This document shows, one piece after another, positions 19,447-32,162 of a DNA stretch of 64,000 bases. The translations under genes were made by a program, and so were the position numbers. This stretch comes from Oxalobacter formigenes (GTDB lineage: Bacteria; Pseudomonadota; Gammaproteobacteria; Burkholderiales; Burkholderiaceae_D): contig NZ_CP018787.1 of the NCBI RefSeq assembly GCF_002127965.1, forward strand, positions 434,001 through 498,000, written 5' to 3'. Each line of letters begins with the position of its first letter. Within the stretch, counting starts at the first letter, position 1. Under the pieces are notes generated by a model that saw only the letters and a list, made by a program, of their open reading frames with translations, was not told the DNA's origin and made no database searches.

Positions 19447-20856
19447 ATGAAACATAAAGTCAAAAGAATACATTTTGTTGGAATCGGCGGCAGCGGTATG
19501 AGCGGCATCGCCGAGGTGCTCGTCAACCTCGGTTATGAAATCACCGGCTCCGATCTGACAAGCAATTCGTCCACCCGACATCTGGCGGCGCTGGGTGCCC
19601 GCGTCATGCTGGGGCACGCACCTGAAAATATCGAAAATGCCGATGCCGTCGTCGTTTCAACCGCAATCAGGGACGATAATCCGGAAGTGCTGGCTGCCCG
19701 CAAGAAAAATATTCCACTCGTTCCAAGAGCCGTGATGCTGGCAGAGCTGATGAGACTGAAACGCGGTATCGCCATTGCCGGTACACATGGCAAAACGACG
19801 ACGACCAGTCTCGTTGCCAGCGTACTTGCGGAAGGCGGTTTCGATCCGACCTTCGTTATCGGTGGCCGTTTGAACAGTGCGGGAGCCAATGCCGGTCTGG
19901 GTGCCGGTGATTTTATCGTCGCGGAAGCGGATGAATCGGATGCGTCTTTCCTGAATCTGTATCCGGTCATTGAAGTCATTACCAATATCGATGCCGACCA
20001 TATGGATACGTATGGTCACGATTTTGCACGTCTTAAACAGGCATTCGTCGAATTCACGCAGCGCCTGCCATTCTATGGTCGCGTCATGCTGTGTATCGAC
20101 GACAAGAACGTTTGCGAAATCAAGCCGTTCATATCCAAACCGGTCACGACTTACGGTTTCCACGAAGATGCGGACGTCAGGGCGATTGACCCGAAAGCGG
20201 AAGGTACGATGATGACGTTCACCGCCTTGCAGAAAGACCATCCTCCAATTTCGATTCGCCTGAACCAGCCGGGCATGCATAACGTCCAGAATGCCTGTGC
20301 CGTGATTGCCATAGCACGGGAACTGGGTATCGAAGACAGTGCGATTCAACGGGCAATGGAACAGTTCACCGGTGTCAATCGCCGCTTTACAAGACTGGGA
20401 ACGGTCCGTCTTCCCCAGAAGACAGGCACCTCGATTGCCGAGGTCGAACTGGTGGACGATTACGGGCATCATCCTTCGGAAATGGCGGCAACCATTGCTG
20501 CGGCACGTGGCGCTTATCCGGACAGAAGGCTGGTAATCGCTTTCCAGCCACACCGGTACACAAGAACGCGCGATCTGTTTGAAGATTTCGTGAAGGTTCT
20601 TTCCGGTGCTGACGTATTGCTTCTGGGTGAGGTCTATCCTGCGGGCGAACAGCCGATTGTCGCAGCTGACGGCAGGACACTGGCAAGAACCATTCGGGTG
20701 GCAGGCAAGGTCGATCCGGTTTTTGTCGAAAACATCGCCGAAATGCCGGACGCGATATTGAATGTGATTGAAGACGATGACGTCGTGATTACGATGGGCG
20801 CGGGTTCGATCAGCAGTGTTTCAGGAAAACTCCTGGAAAAGGCTTTGGAAAAATAA
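19447..20856 (+). CDS. murC: UDP-N-acetylmuramate:L-alanine ligase
   Basis: The 469-residue Mur ligase opens with the nucleotide-binding loop [17 protein letters not shown]. The P-loop [14 protein letters not shown] is near 112, and [10 protein letters not shown] and [14 protein letters not shown] follow. [11 protein letters not shown] lies in the third domain. It catalyses the first ligation of the stem peptide, adding L-Ala to UDP-MurNAc. The last A of its TAA stop is the first base of the ddlB ATG, a TAATG overlap that favours reinitiation. Confidence 0.96.
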   Translation: MKHKVKRIHFVGIGGSGMSGIAEVLVNLGYEITGSDLTSNSSTRHLAALGARVMLGHAPENIENADAVVVSTAIRDDNPEVLAARKKNIPLVPRAVMLAELMRLKRGIAIAGTHGKTTTTSLVASVLAEGGFDPTFVIGGRLNSAGANAGLGAGDFIVAEADESDASFLNLYPVIEVITNIDADHMDTYGHDFARLKQAFVEFTQRLPFYGRVMLCIDDKNVCEIKPFISKPVTTYGFHEDADVRAIDPKAEGTMMTFTALQKDHPPISIRLNQPGMHNVQNACAVIAIARELGIEDSAIQRAMEQFTGVNRRFTRLGTVRLPQKTGTSIAEVELVDDYGHHPSEMAATIAAARGAYPDRRLVIAFQPHRYTRTRDLFEDFVKVLSGADVLLLGEVYPAGEQPIVAADGRTLARTIRVAGKVDPVFVENIAEMPDAILNVIEDDDVVITMGAGSISSVSGKLLEKALEK

Positions 20857-21821
20857 TGGATAAAAAGATGAAATCGGATGCGTTTGGAAAAGTGGGTGTT
20901 CTCTACGGCGGCAAGTCCGGAGAGCGCGAGGTCTCGCTTATGTCCGGAAAAGCGGTTCATGAAGCCCTTAAAAGCAAAGGCATTGATGCGCATCTGTTCG
21001 ATACCGGCACGCATACGGTAGCCGAACTGGAAAAGGAAAAGTTTGACCGGGTATTCATCGCCTTGCACGGTATCTATGGCGAAGACGGTTGCATGCAGGG
21101 TTTGCTGGAAGAATTGCAGGTGCCTTATACGGGTTCCGGCGTGATGGCATCGGCCATCGCGATGGACAAGATCATGACCAAGCGCCTGTGGCTGGCTGAA
21201 GGACTGCCGACACCGCGTTATACGGAATTGAAAGCGAACACCGATTTTAATGAAGTCGTTGCAAAGCTGGGACTGCCGCTGATCGTCAAGCCTGCCTGTG
21301 AAGGGTCGACGCTGGGCTTGACCAGGGTTACGGACGCCAGCCAGATGAAAGAAGCTTACGAGCTGGCGGCGACACACGACCAGTCGGTTCTGGCCGAGGA
21401 GTTCATTGAGGGCATGGAGTTGACCTGTGCGGTGCTTGAACGTGATGGCAAGCCGGAGGCTCTGCCGATGATCCGGATTATCGCACCGGGTGCGAATTAC
21501 GATTATCAAAACAAGTATTTCAGCGATGAAACGAAGTATCTGTGTCCCTGCGGTCTGGACGCAGAGCTTGAAAAGAGCATCCAGCAGTATGTGGTTCAAA
21601 GCTACCGGGCATTGGGATGCCGTGGCTGGGGGCGTGTCGATGTGATGTTGCGTTCGACGGACAACAAACCGTTCTTGCTGGAACTGAATTCATCGCCGGG
21701 CATGACAGGGCATTCGCTGGTGCCGATGGCGGCAAAACAGGCAGGACTGGATTATGCAGATTTGTGTGTGACGCTCCTTGCGGCAGCGACACTGGATCAT
21801 ATTAAACATAAGGGAAACTGA
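20856..21821 (+). CDS. ddlB: D-alanine:D-alanine ligase B
   Basis: This 321-residue ATP-grasp ligase supplies D-Ala-D-Ala to MurF. Seen are [35 protein letters not shown], the ATP-binding [18 protein letters not shown] and the catalytic [15 protein letters not shown] near the C-terminus. The residues normally following the conserved serine (MTGHS) are present, so D-Ala rather than D-lactate specificity is expected. It is positioned between murC and ftsQ as in other proteobacteria. Confidence 0.96.
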   Translation: MDKKMKSDAFGKVGVLYGGKSGEREVSLMSGKAVHEALKSKGIDAHLFDTGTHTVAELEKEKFDRVFIALHGIYGEDGCMQGLLEELQVPYTGSGVMASAIAMDKIMTKRLWLAEGLPTPRYTELKANTDFNEVVAKLGLPLIVKPACEGSTLGLTRVTDASQMKEAYELAATHDQSVLAEEFIEGMELTCAVLERDGKPEALPMIRIIAPGANYDYQNKYFSDETKYLCPCGLDAELEKSIQQYVVQSYRALGCRGWGRVDVMLRSTDNKPFLLELNSSPGMTGHSLVPMAAKQAGLDYADLCVTLLAAATLDHIKHKGN

Positions 21822-21828
21822 TAAGGCT

Positions 21829-22608
21829 ATGTGGCACAACGTCCGCTTATTGAATGCCATTTCAAATACCTTCTTCGCCATTTTCATTCTGGCAGTGGGA
21901 GCGGGCGTTATCGGCTGGCTGATCCAGAAACCGGTGTATGCCTTGCAGACGGTACGTGTCCAGTCTGCAGACGGGAAAGAGCTGAAACATGTGAATGCGC
22001 TGACGGTAAGAAATATCGCGTTGCCGAATGTGAAAGGCAATTTCTTTACCGTGGATCTGAATGATGTCAGGGCAGCTTTCGAGACGGTTCCCTGGGTGCG
22101 GGAAGCCAGTGTCAGAAGGGAATGGCCTGACAAGCTGATCGTGTCGCTGGAAGAGTATGAGCCTCTGGGTGTCTGGGGAAATGCAGGGCAGCTGATTTCC
22201 ACCAAAGGCGATCTCTTTACCGTAAACATGGCTGAGGCTGAAGAAGATTACGATTTGTTGAAATTTGGCGGTCCGGAAGGCAGTGAAAAGGAGGTTCTGA
22301 ACCGTTACAAGGAATTCTGCAAGCAGTTTGCAGGGATTCATCTGGTTCCAAAAGAAGTGATGTTGTCGGACCGGTACGCCTGGTCTGTCAGACTGGATAA
22401 CGGCATGAAAGTCGAATTCGGTCGCGAAAAGAATCAGGACACGATGAATCGTCTGATGAATAGTTTGCTAAAAGCGTATCCGCAACTGGCGCAAAAGGCG
22501 GCTAACGGTATCGAAAGCATCGATATGCGTTATCCGAACGGAGTGGCACTGAAAGTGAAGGGAACGCTTTCTGCTTCAAATATTAAACAGGATAGTGTGG
22601 CGCTATGA
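21829..22608 (+). CDS. ftsQ: Cell division protein FtsQ
   Basis: The 259-residue bitopic protein has a short cytoplasmic tail (MWHNVRLLNAISN), one membrane helix (about 14-33), a POTRA domain (QTVRVQSADGKELKHVN through WVREASVRREWPDKLIVSLEEYEPLGVW) and an FtsQ beta domain. It recruits FtsL/FtsB to the septum in the periplasm. The ATG at 21829 is chosen because an upstream in-frame ATG lies inside ddlB and would add unconserved residues. It overlaps ftsA by four bases (ATGA). Confidence 0.93.
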   Translation: MWHNVRLLNAISNTFFAIFILAVGAGVIGWLIQKPVYALQTVRVQSADGKELKHVNALTVRNIALPNVKGNFFTVDLNDVRAAFETVPWVREASVRREWPDKLIVSLEEYEPLGVWGNAGQLISTKGDLFTVNMAEAEEDYDLLKFGGPEGSEKEVLNRYKEFCKQFAGIHLVPKEVMLSDRYAWSVRLDNGMKVEFGREKNQDTMNRLMNSLLKAYPQLAQKAANGIESIDMRYPNGVALKVKGTLSASNIKQDSVAL

Positions 22609-23837
22609 CTAAAGACCTTAAAAATTTGATTGTCGGCCTGGATATCGGGACTTCCAAAGTCGTTGCTGTCGTTGCTGAAGTCCTGCCGGACGGAAGACAC
22701 GAAGTGATCGGGCTGGGGCAGCATGAATCGAAGGGCCTGAAAAAGGGAGTCGTTGTCAATATCGAGGCAACGGTTGAATCGATACAGGCCGCTCTGGAAG
22801 AGGCGGAACTGATGGCCGACTGCAAGATACGGAATGTCTATACTGGTATCGCAGGCAGTCATATTCGCAGTTTCAATTCCCGTGGAATGGTTGCGATCAA
22901 GGACAAGGAAGTGACGGCGGCTGACGTCGCAAGGGTCATTGAAACGGCACGTGCCGTCAATATCCCGACGGACCAGCAGTTTTTGCATACGGTATCGCAG
23001 GAATTCGTTGTCGACAATCAGGAAGACGTTCGTGAACCGATCGGCATGAGCGGTATCCGGCTTGAAGTCAAGGTTCATATCGTGACCGGTGCGGTTTCCG
23101 CTGTCCAGAATATCGTCAAATGCGTTCGCCGATGCGGTCTGGAAGTATCCGATCTGGTTCTCCAGCCACTGGCTTCCGCTGATGCCGTCCTGACGGAAGA
23201 TGAAAAGGAGTTGGGTGTCGTCCTGATCGATATCGGTGGCGGAACGACCGACATCGCCGTCTTTACGGAAGGCGCCATCCGGCATACGGCTGTCATTCCG
23301 ATTGCGGGCGACCAGATCACCAATGACATTGCGATGGCCTTGCGTACGCCGACGCTGGAAGCGGAAGAAATCAAGCTGCGTTACGGCATTGCGAAGCAGG
23401 TGCTGGTCGATCCTGCCGAAACGATCGAAGTACCGGGTCTCGGCGATCGTGGCCCGCGTACCCTGTCCCGGCAGATGCTGGCGGCAGTAATCGAACCGCG
23501 GGTCGAGGAATTATTTGCGCTGGCTTTGCAGGTAGTCAGGGAATCGGATTATGAAGAAGTCCTTTCGTCAGGGATTGTGCTGACGGGTGGTACGGCATTG
23601 ATGCCGGGTATTGCCGAACTGGCTGAGGATATCTTCCTGAAACCGGTACGGCTGGGCATTCCGCATTACGACGGGCAACTGGCCGATGTCGTCAGAAGCC
23701 CGAGATATTCAACGGCACATGGTTTGCTGGGCGAGGCAAAGAAGCAATATTTAAGGGGCAGTGTCGTCACGAAGCAGCAAGGGTCGAGCAAGGCTGTGCT
23801 GCAACGGATGAAAGAATGGTTTATGGGGAATTTTTGA
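22605..23837 (+). CDS. ftsA: Cell division protein FtsA
   Basis: The 410-residue actin-like ATPase tethers FtsZ to the membrane. Seen are the phosphate-1 loop VGLDIGTSKVVAVV, the SHI1C-type domain (about 85-170), the phosphate-2 segment VLIDIGGGTTDIAVF, and the adenosine motif GIVLTGGTALMPGI. The C-terminus VLQRMKEWFMGNF is the amphipathic membrane-targeting helix. It is coupled to ftsQ and separated from ftsZ by about 100 bases that include a good ribosome site. Confidence 0.96.
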   Translation: MTKDLKNLIVGLDIGTSKVVAVVAEVLPDGRHEVIGLGQHESKGLKKGVVVNIEATVESIQAALEEAELMADCKIRNVYTGIAGSHIRSFNSRGMVAIKDKEVTAADVARVIETARAVNIPTDQQFLHTVSQEFVVDNQEDVREPIGMSGIRLEVKVHIVTGAVSAVQNIVKCVRRCGLEVSDLVLQPLASADAVLTEDEKELGVVLIDIGGGTTDIAVFTEGAIRHTAVIPIAGDQITNDIAMALRTPTLEAEEIKLRYGIAKQVLVDPAETIEVPGLGDRGPRTLSRQMLAAVIEPRVEELFALALQVVRESDYEEVLSSGIVLTGGTALMPGIAELAEDIFLKPVRLGIPHYDGQLADVVRSPRYSTAHGLLGEAKKQYLRGSVVTKQQGSSKAVLQRMKEWFMGNF

Positions 23838-23941
23838 TTTATCGGGATTGAAGGTTTTATTAAAAGCCGTTTTTAGTTGGAAGTTGTCGCATCGCGCGAG
23901 AATTGCCAAATAAAAACAGCATTTCTGACAGGAGTGAAATC

Positions 23942-25135
23942 ATGGAATTTGATATGGTCGACAATGCAACGCTGGGTACCATCATCAAGGTGGTTGGCGT
24001 AGGTGGTGCTGGCGGCAATGCTGTCCAGCATATGATCAACAAGGGTGTTTCCGGTGTTGAATTTATTGCGGCCAATACGGATGCGCAGGCTTTGTCGCAT
24101 TCGGATGCCCACAATATTATCCAGATCGGCGAAACCGGTCTCGGAGCGGGCATGCGTCCTGATGTGGGTCGCCAGCTGGCGGAAGAGTCACGCAGCCGCA
24201 TCGAGGATGCATTGAGAGGTGCCCATATGGTTTTCATCGCAGCCGGTATGGGCGGTGGAACGGGTACGGGTGCTGCTCCGATCGTGGCTGAAGTCGCCAA
24301 GTCGCTGGGCGCACTGACGGTTGCCGTCGTATCCAAACCGTTTTCGTACGAAGGCGACAAGTGCATGGAAATCGCCGAGGAAGGTCTCGAAGCGCTTTCA
24401 GCTCATGTCGATTCGCTGATCGTTATCCTGAACGAAAAGCTCGAGGATATTTATGAAGACGACAGCATGATCGAATGGCTGCAACATGCCGACGACGTGC
24501 TGAACAACGCCGTTGCCGGCATTGCCGAAATCATTAACGTTCGCGGCCATATCAACGTCGATTTCAACGACGTCAAGACGATTATGGGCGAACAGGGCAA
24601 GGCGATGATGGGTACGGCTGTGGCAGCCGGTGTCGATCGCGCCAGAATCGCAGCGGAACAGGCTGTCGCTTCCCCGCTGCTCGATGGCATCGATCTTTCC
24701 GGAGCTCGCGGTGTCCTGGTCAATGTCACTGCAAGCCGTGGCCTGAAAGGCAAGGAAATCAAGGAAGTCATGGCAACGGTTCGCGCTTTCGCTTCACCGG
24801 ACGCAACGATTGCACAGGGTATCGCTTATGACGACACGATGGGCGAAGACATCCGCGTTACCGTTGTGGCAACCGGATTGGGACGCAGCAAAAAACCGAT
24901 GCGCCTGATCCAGACCCCGCAGCTCAGAACCGGTACCAACAATGACGTCGTCATGCCTGTTACAGAAGATGCGATTGCCACTCAGCAGGAACAGACCACA
25001 TCTTTTGAAACACTTCAGAAACCGGCTGTCTGGCGTCATGGACGTGAATCGGCAACCGATACCGTTCGCGCACTGGAAAAGAACGGCATGGAAACGTATG
25101 ACATTCCTGCCTTCCTGCGCAGACAGGCAGACTGA
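23942..25135 (+). CDS. ftsZ: Cell division GTPase FtsZ
   Basis: The 397-residue tubulin homologue forms the cytokinetic ring. The N-terminus carries IKVVGVGGAGGNAVQHM, the tubulin signature GGGTGTGAAPIVAEVA is at about 104-119, and the T7 loop contains NVDFNDVKTIM. The linker after about residue 320 is variable and short. The last residues DIPAFLRRQAD form the conserved C-terminal peptide that binds FtsA and ZipA-like partners. AGGAGTG precedes the ATG at 23942. Confidence 0.97.
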   Translation: MEFDMVDNATLGTIIKVVGVGGAGGNAVQHMINKGVSGVEFIAANTDAQALSHSDAHNIIQIGETGLGAGMRPDVGRQLAEESRSRIEDALRGAHMVFIAAGMGGGTGTGAAPIVAEVAKSLGALTVAVVSKPFSYEGDKCMEIAEEGLEALSAHVDSLIVILNEKLEDIYEDDSMIEWLQHADDVLNNAVAGIAEIINVRGHINVDFNDVKTIMGEQGKAMMGTAVAAGVDRARIAAEQAVASPLLDGIDLSGARGVLVNVTASRGLKGKEIKEVMATVRAFASPDATIAQGIAYDDTMGEDIRVTVVATGLGRSKKPMRLIQTPQLRTGTNNDVVMPVTEDAIATQQEQTTSFETLQKPAVWRHGRESATDTVRALEKNGMETYDIPAFLRRQAD

Positions 25136-25149
25136 TTCAGACAGATCAT

Positions 25150-25189
25150 TTCCAGCCGGGAATCCGGCTGGAAGAACGGGCTATTTTTT
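25150..25189 (+). terminator. Possible terminator after ftsZ
   Basis: A perfect 10-bp hairpin, TTCCAGCCGG and CCGGCTGGAA with loop GAAT, begins 14 bases after the ftsZ stop. A T6 tract follows, but only 10 bases after the stem. The gap makes it an imperfect intrinsic terminator, and partial read-through to lpxC is likely. Confidence 0.5.
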
Positions 25190-25367
25190 AAATTGTTACA
25201 AGTGTAAAAAAAGATTGCCCGTTTTTGCCTGAAGAGTATAAGTAGTAAAAGCCGTCATTGTCATGGATTGCTGGTTTTGGCAGGATATTTCATGACAAGG
25301 TAAAATAAGCCCTGAGCGGACATTTTGTCCTGTCCGGTGTTTGAATAACGATATAGCGACCCGAATC

Positions 25368-26303
25368 ATGCTGAAGCAACGTACCATACAATATCCAACC
25401 CGCACGGTCGGGATCGGATTGCATTCCGGATACAAAGTCGAACTGGTGCTTCGGCCCGCGGCTCCCGATACCGGTATCGTGTTTCATCGTACCGATCTGA
25501 AGCCTGAGGTATCGATTGCTGTCGGCGCTGAAGCCATTGGCGAAACGATGCTGGCTTCCACTCTTGTCAGGGATGGTGTTCGCATTTCCACAATCGAGCA
25601 CCTGATGTCGGCCTGCTCGGGGCTCGGTATCGACAATCTGCATGTCGACGTCAATGCGGAAGAAATTCCGATCATGGACGGTTCCGCTTCTTCTTTTGTT
25701 TTTCTCCTGCAGCAGGCAGGCCTGAAAGAGCAGGATGCTCCGAAAAAATATATTCGCGTGAAAAAGCCGGTTGAAATCAGTGAAGGCGAAGGCGCGAACA
25801 GGAAATGGGCGCGGCTTGAACCCTACAACGGTTTCAAACTGGACTTCTTTATCGAATTCAATCATCCGGCCATCGATTCGACTCACCAGAGAGCGGTTAT
25901 CGATCTGGGAAAAGTTTCTTATGTCAGGGACGTTTCCAGAGCACGTACTTTCGGTTTCGTGAAGGACGTGGAAACGTTGCGCGGCATGGGTCTTGCCCGT
26001 GGTGGTTCTCTTGAAAACGCCATTGTCATGGACGAGTATCGTATTCTGAACGCTCACGCACTTCGCTATGAAGATGAGTTCGTCCGCCACAAGATACTGG
26101 ATGCGATTGGTGACTTGTATAACATCGGACATCCGCTTTTGGCGAGCTATACGGCCCACAAGTCTGGTCACGCACTCAATAACCAGCTTATCCGTGCATT
26201 GCTTGCACAGCCTGACGCATATGAGATCGTGACGTTCACGACAGAGCAGGAAGCGCCGCATTCACTCTTTGAACAATCCACACTGGAATGGCTTCCGGCC
26301 TGA
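25368..26303 (+). CDS. lpxC: UDP-3-O-acyl-N-acetylglucosamine deacetylase
   Basis: This 311-residue zinc amidase makes the committed step of lipid A synthesis. Zinc ligands are visible in EHLMSACSG (His about 78) and HKILDAIGD (His about 238, Asp about 242). The catalytic histidine is in [10 protein letters not shown] (about 264). The ATG at 25368 gives the family opening [20 protein letters not shown]; no strong ribosome site is seen before it. The position after ftsZ is conserved. dciA ends 16 bases beyond on the other strand. Confidence 0.96.
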   Translation: MLKQRTIQYPTRTVGIGLHSGYKVELVLRPAAPDTGIVFHRTDLKPEVSIAVGAEAIGETMLASTLVRDGVRISTIEHLMSACSGLGIDNLHVDVNAEEIPIMDGSASSFVFLLQQAGLKEQDAPKKYIRVKKPVEISEGEGANRKWARLEPYNGFKLDFFIEFNHPAIDSTHQRAVIDLGKVSYVRDVSRARTFGFVKDVETLRGMGLARGGSLENAIVMDEYRILNAHALRYEDEFVRHKILDAIGDLYNIGHPLLASYTAHKSGHALNNQLIRALLAQPDAYEIVTFTTEQEAPHSLFEQSTLEWLPA

Positions 26304-26318
26304 AGAGGCAGGATTTTT

Positions 26319-26786
26319 TCAGTCTTGTCCGGATTTTTGCTGATGGGTTTTGATCAGTTCGCTTAATGCGGACGTCAGCCTGTCGTTCTGCTTCGTCTTT
26401 TCCAGACTGGAATACAAATCGACAAGGGATTCATAAGCCTTTGGAGACAGTGTTTTTTTCGTTATCGGTATTTCCGAAAAACGTTTTTGTGCCAGCTGGA
26501 CTTTCAGGCGGATCGAATCGACTGGCCAGCCGGCCTTGCCCAGTTCAGCCTGCAGATACGGGATCTGTTGCCGTATGCGTGCAGCGATGGACTGGTTCGG
26601 AACTCCGATGATCATTTTGCCGCTTTCCAGTTTGAAAACAGAACAGGCCGAAAAGTGCCGTGGCAGAATCGACTGGCACGCTTTTTGAATTTCGGACAGC
26701 CGTTGGGCGACCTGCAGCAGTCCCGACATGTTTTCATGCGAATCGAGATATTCTGTGGCGGTAGAAAAAAGCTTATTGATTTTCAT
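26319..26786 (-). CDS. dciA: DciA-family protein (DUF721), probable replicative helicase loader
   Basis: The 155-residue protein carries the DUF721/DciA fold in its first 100 residues, with LPRHFSACSVFKLESGKMIIGVPNQSIAARIRQQIPYLQ as the recognisable core, followed by a charged helical tail. DciA is the ancestral loader or operator of DnaB helicase in bacteria lacking phage-type DnaC. The location between lpxC and secA, on the opposite strand, is typical of betaproteobacteria. Sequence identity within the family is low, so the call rests partly on context. Confidence 0.8.
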   Translation of the reverse strand: MKINKLFSTATEYLDSHENMSGLLQVAQRLSEIQKACQSILPRHFSACSVFKLESGKMIIGVPNQSIAARIRQQIPYLQAELGKAGWPVDSIRLKVQLAQKRFSEIPITKKTLSPKAYESLVDLYSSLEKTKQNDRLTSALSELIKTHQQKSGQD

Positions 26787-27080
26787 GCTGAAAGCGGCAG
26801 CTCGTCAATCGAATGCAAGTTCAAAATAATCACGAGCCAAGTATAACCCATCCATCTTTTGCAAGTGATGGTCGAATTTGCCGTTTTAAAACAACAGCAA
26901 TGACGAAATTGATGAGTTAATTGCGAATTCTCTTTGTCCTAAAATGTAAAGAGATATTAAAGTTGTTCTATTGCCCGTAATGGGGCGTGATAAAATGTGT
27001 TTTTTACCGGGGTTAACGTTGACTTCAGCAGGATTCGTCTTTCTGTAGTCAATGCCACTGTACAATTTCAAGAACGTAAC

Positions 27081-29834
<2,754 letters not shown>

Positions 29835-29894
29835 GGACAGTCCTGAATTAATGTTGGAGTTTTTGGGTCAATCTGGTTTGTTGGAGTAAATATT

Positions 29895-31133
29895 ATGGCT
29901 GTCAATCTTTCCGTTCCCCTCGCTTCGGAACTGAAACCTGTTTCCGGTCTTGAACTCGGCTATGCGAAAGCCAATATCAAAAAGGCCGACAGAAAAGACC
30001 TGCTGGTCATGAAACTGGCGCCGGAAGCGACTGTTGCAGGTGTGTTTACCAAAAACCGCTTTTGCGCAGCCCCGGTCCAGATTTGCAAGGCCAATCTGGA
30101 GAAAACCGGAAAGGATAACAAGCCAATTCGTGCACTGATGGTCAATACCGGGAACGCCAATGCCGGTACGGGTGAGTCGGGCTATAAAGACGCTGTCGAC
30201 ACCAGTGCCGCACTGGCGAAATTACTGGGGTGTGAGGCTGAACAGGTTTTGCCTTTCTCGACAGGTGTCATTCTGGAACCGTTGCCTGCCGATAAAATCA
30301 TTGCCGGATTACCGGCTGCTATTGCCGATCTGAAAGAAGATAACTGGCTGAATGCCGCTGAAGCCATCATGACGACGGATACCATTCCGAAAGCAGCTTC
30401 ACGTGTCATTATCATTGACGGCAAAACCGTCACGATTACCGGCATGTGCAAGGGCTCGGGCATGATCAAGCCGAATATGGCAACGATGCTGGGCTTCATT
30501 GCCACTGATGCAGACATCCCTCAGGATGTACTGGAAGTTATGTTGAAATCGGCGGTCAACAAGTCATTCAATTGCATTACTGTCGATGGCGATACATCAA
30601 CCAACGATTCCCTGATCCTGATGGCGACTGGCAAAGTCGATATCGGTATCACGAGTACGGCATCCGGCAATTATCAGACGATGCTTCATGCCGTGACGGA
30701 TCTGGCTCAGGAACTGTCCCAGAAAATCATCCGTGACGGTGAGGGCGCATCCAAGTTCATTACCATCACAGTTGAAGAAGGCAAGTCTGAAGACGAATGC
30801 CGTCAGATCGCTTATTCCGTCGCACACTCTCCGCTGGTCAAAACGGCGTTTTTCGCTTCCGACCCGAATCTGGGCCGGATTCTTGCCGCTATCGGATATG
30901 CCGGTATTGATGACCTGGACGTTGAAAAGCTGAACCTGTATCTGGATGATGTCTGGGTTGCCAAAAATGGCGGCAGAAATCCGGACTATCTGGAAGAAGA
31001 CGGCCAGCGCGTGATGAAGAAAAATGAGATTCTGGTGCGTATCACACTGGCTCGTGGCAACGCCACTTCGACGGTCTGGACATGCGATCTGTCGCATGAC
31101 TATGTTTCGATCAATGCCGATTACCGTTCATAA
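29895..31133 (+). CDS. argJ: Bifunctional glutamate N-acetyltransferase / N-acetylglutamate synthase ArgJ
   Basis: This 412-residue member of the ornithine acetyltransferase family transfers acetyl from N-acetylornithine to glutamate, recycling the acetyl group in arginine synthesis. The self-cleavage site is visible in [10 protein letters not shown], where the Thr becomes the N-terminal nucleophile of the beta chain. [11 protein letters not shown] and [18 protein letters not shown] are conserved. Whether it also uses acetyl-CoA cannot be read from sequence. The stop overlaps the next ATG (TAATG). Confidence 0.95.
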   Translation: MAVNLSVPLASELKPVSGLELGYAKANIKKADRKDLLVMKLAPEATVAGVFTKNRFCAAPVQICKANLEKTGKDNKPIRALMVNTGNANAGTGESGYKDAVDTSAALAKLLGCEAEQVLPFSTGVILEPLPADKIIAGLPAAIADLKEDNWLNAAEAIMTTDTIPKAASRVIIIDGKTVTITGMCKGSGMIKPNMATMLGFIATDADIPQDVLEVMLKSAVNKSFNCITVDGDTSTNDSLILMATGKVDIGITSTASGNYQTMLHAVTDLAQELSQKIIRDGEGASKFITITVEEGKSEDECRQIAYSVAHSPLVKTAFFASDPNLGRILAAIGYAGIDDLDVEKLNLYLDDVWVAKNGGRNPDYLEEDGQRVMKKNEILVRITLARGNATSTVWTCDLSHDYVSINADYRS

Positions 31134-32005
31134 TGACGACGCTTGAGCAATTTCTGGCACGCGCGGAAGCGGTTCTCGCCCGCGTTGAAGAACTGTTGCC
31201 ACCTTCGACGACAGCGGAAAACATTGACTGGAATTCTCCGACATCGGCTTTCCGCTGGAGAAAGAGAAACGGTCGCGGAACGCTTGTGCCAATCGCCCAT
31301 ATTTCGCCGATATCTCTGGTCGATCTGTTTTATGTCGAACGGCAGAAAGCCTTGCTTGAACAGAATACGCGCCAGTTCCTGCAGGGCAAACCGGCCAATA
31401 ACGTCTTGTTGACCGGTGCACGCGGTACGGGAAAATCCTCACTGGTTCGTGCCTGCCTGAATGAATTTTCCGATCAGGGGCTTCGTCTGATCGAAGTCGA
31501 CAAGGACGACCTGATCGATCTTGAGGAAATCTCGGTTCTGACGGCAACGCGCCCGGAACGTTTCATCATTTATTGCGACGACTTGTCTTTTGACGAGGGC
31601 GATAGCAGTTACAAGGCGCTGAAAGTCGCGCTTGACGGCAGCGTGGCTGCACAGCCTGACAATATCCTGATTTACGCGACATCCAACCGGCGGCATCTTT
31701 TGCCGGAGAAAATGTCCGATAACGAAGGATATTCCCACGATGCGAACGGCGACCTGCACCCTAGCGAAACCGTCGAGGAAAAAATATCCTTTTCCGACCG
31801 TTTCGGCCTCTGGCTTTCTTTCTATCCGTACAGTCAGGATGAATATCTTTTCATTACCGCTCACTGGTTAAGGTCGCTTGGATGCTCTGAAGACCAGATA
31901 GCGCAGTCGCGGGATGAATCCCTGCAATGGGCACTGCATCGTGGTTCCCGTTCCGGCCGTACGGCATGGCAATTCGCGCGCGATTATTCCGGGCGTGTAT
32001 TGTAA
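31133..32005 (+). CDS. DUF815-family AAA+ ATP-binding protein
   Basis: The 290-residue protein has a Walker A motif in LLTGARGTGKSSLVRACLNEF near residue 98 and a Walker B-like FIIYCDDLSFDEGDSSYKALK. The later segments LIYATSNRRHLLPEKM and DRFGLWLSFYPYSQDEYL are hallmarks of DUF815 ATPases, and the arginine-rich C-terminus SRSGRTAWQFARDYSGRVL is typical. The family is widespread in proteobacteria but has no settled function. Its start overlaps argJ by one base, yet no arginine role follows from the sequence. Confidence 0.85.
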   Translation: MTTLEQFLARAEAVLARVEELLPPSTTAENIDWNSPTSAFRWRKRNGRGTLVPIAHISPISLVDLFYVERQKALLEQNTRQFLQGKPANNVLLTGARGTGKSSLVRACLNEFSDQGLRLIEVDKDDLIDLEEISVLTATRPERFIIYCDDLSFDEGDSSYKALKVALDGSVAAQPDNILIYATSNRRHLLPEKMSDNEGYSHDANGDLHPSETVEEKISFSDRFGLWLSFYPYSQDEYLFITAHWLRSLGCSEDQIAQSRDESLQWALHRGSRSGRTAWQFARDYSGRVL

Positions 32006-32162
32006 ACCACGTCAGGCGATCGACTCTTTTCCTTTTTTACCGGTTTCTGATTCATCAGGCGGTCTTTAATCGCATTTTTGATGAGAATGCGCAATGGCAC
32101 GGAACCCTGCTTGCGTAAAGTGATTCTGACTGAAAAAGAACACATTTACGTGAGAGGTCGCC

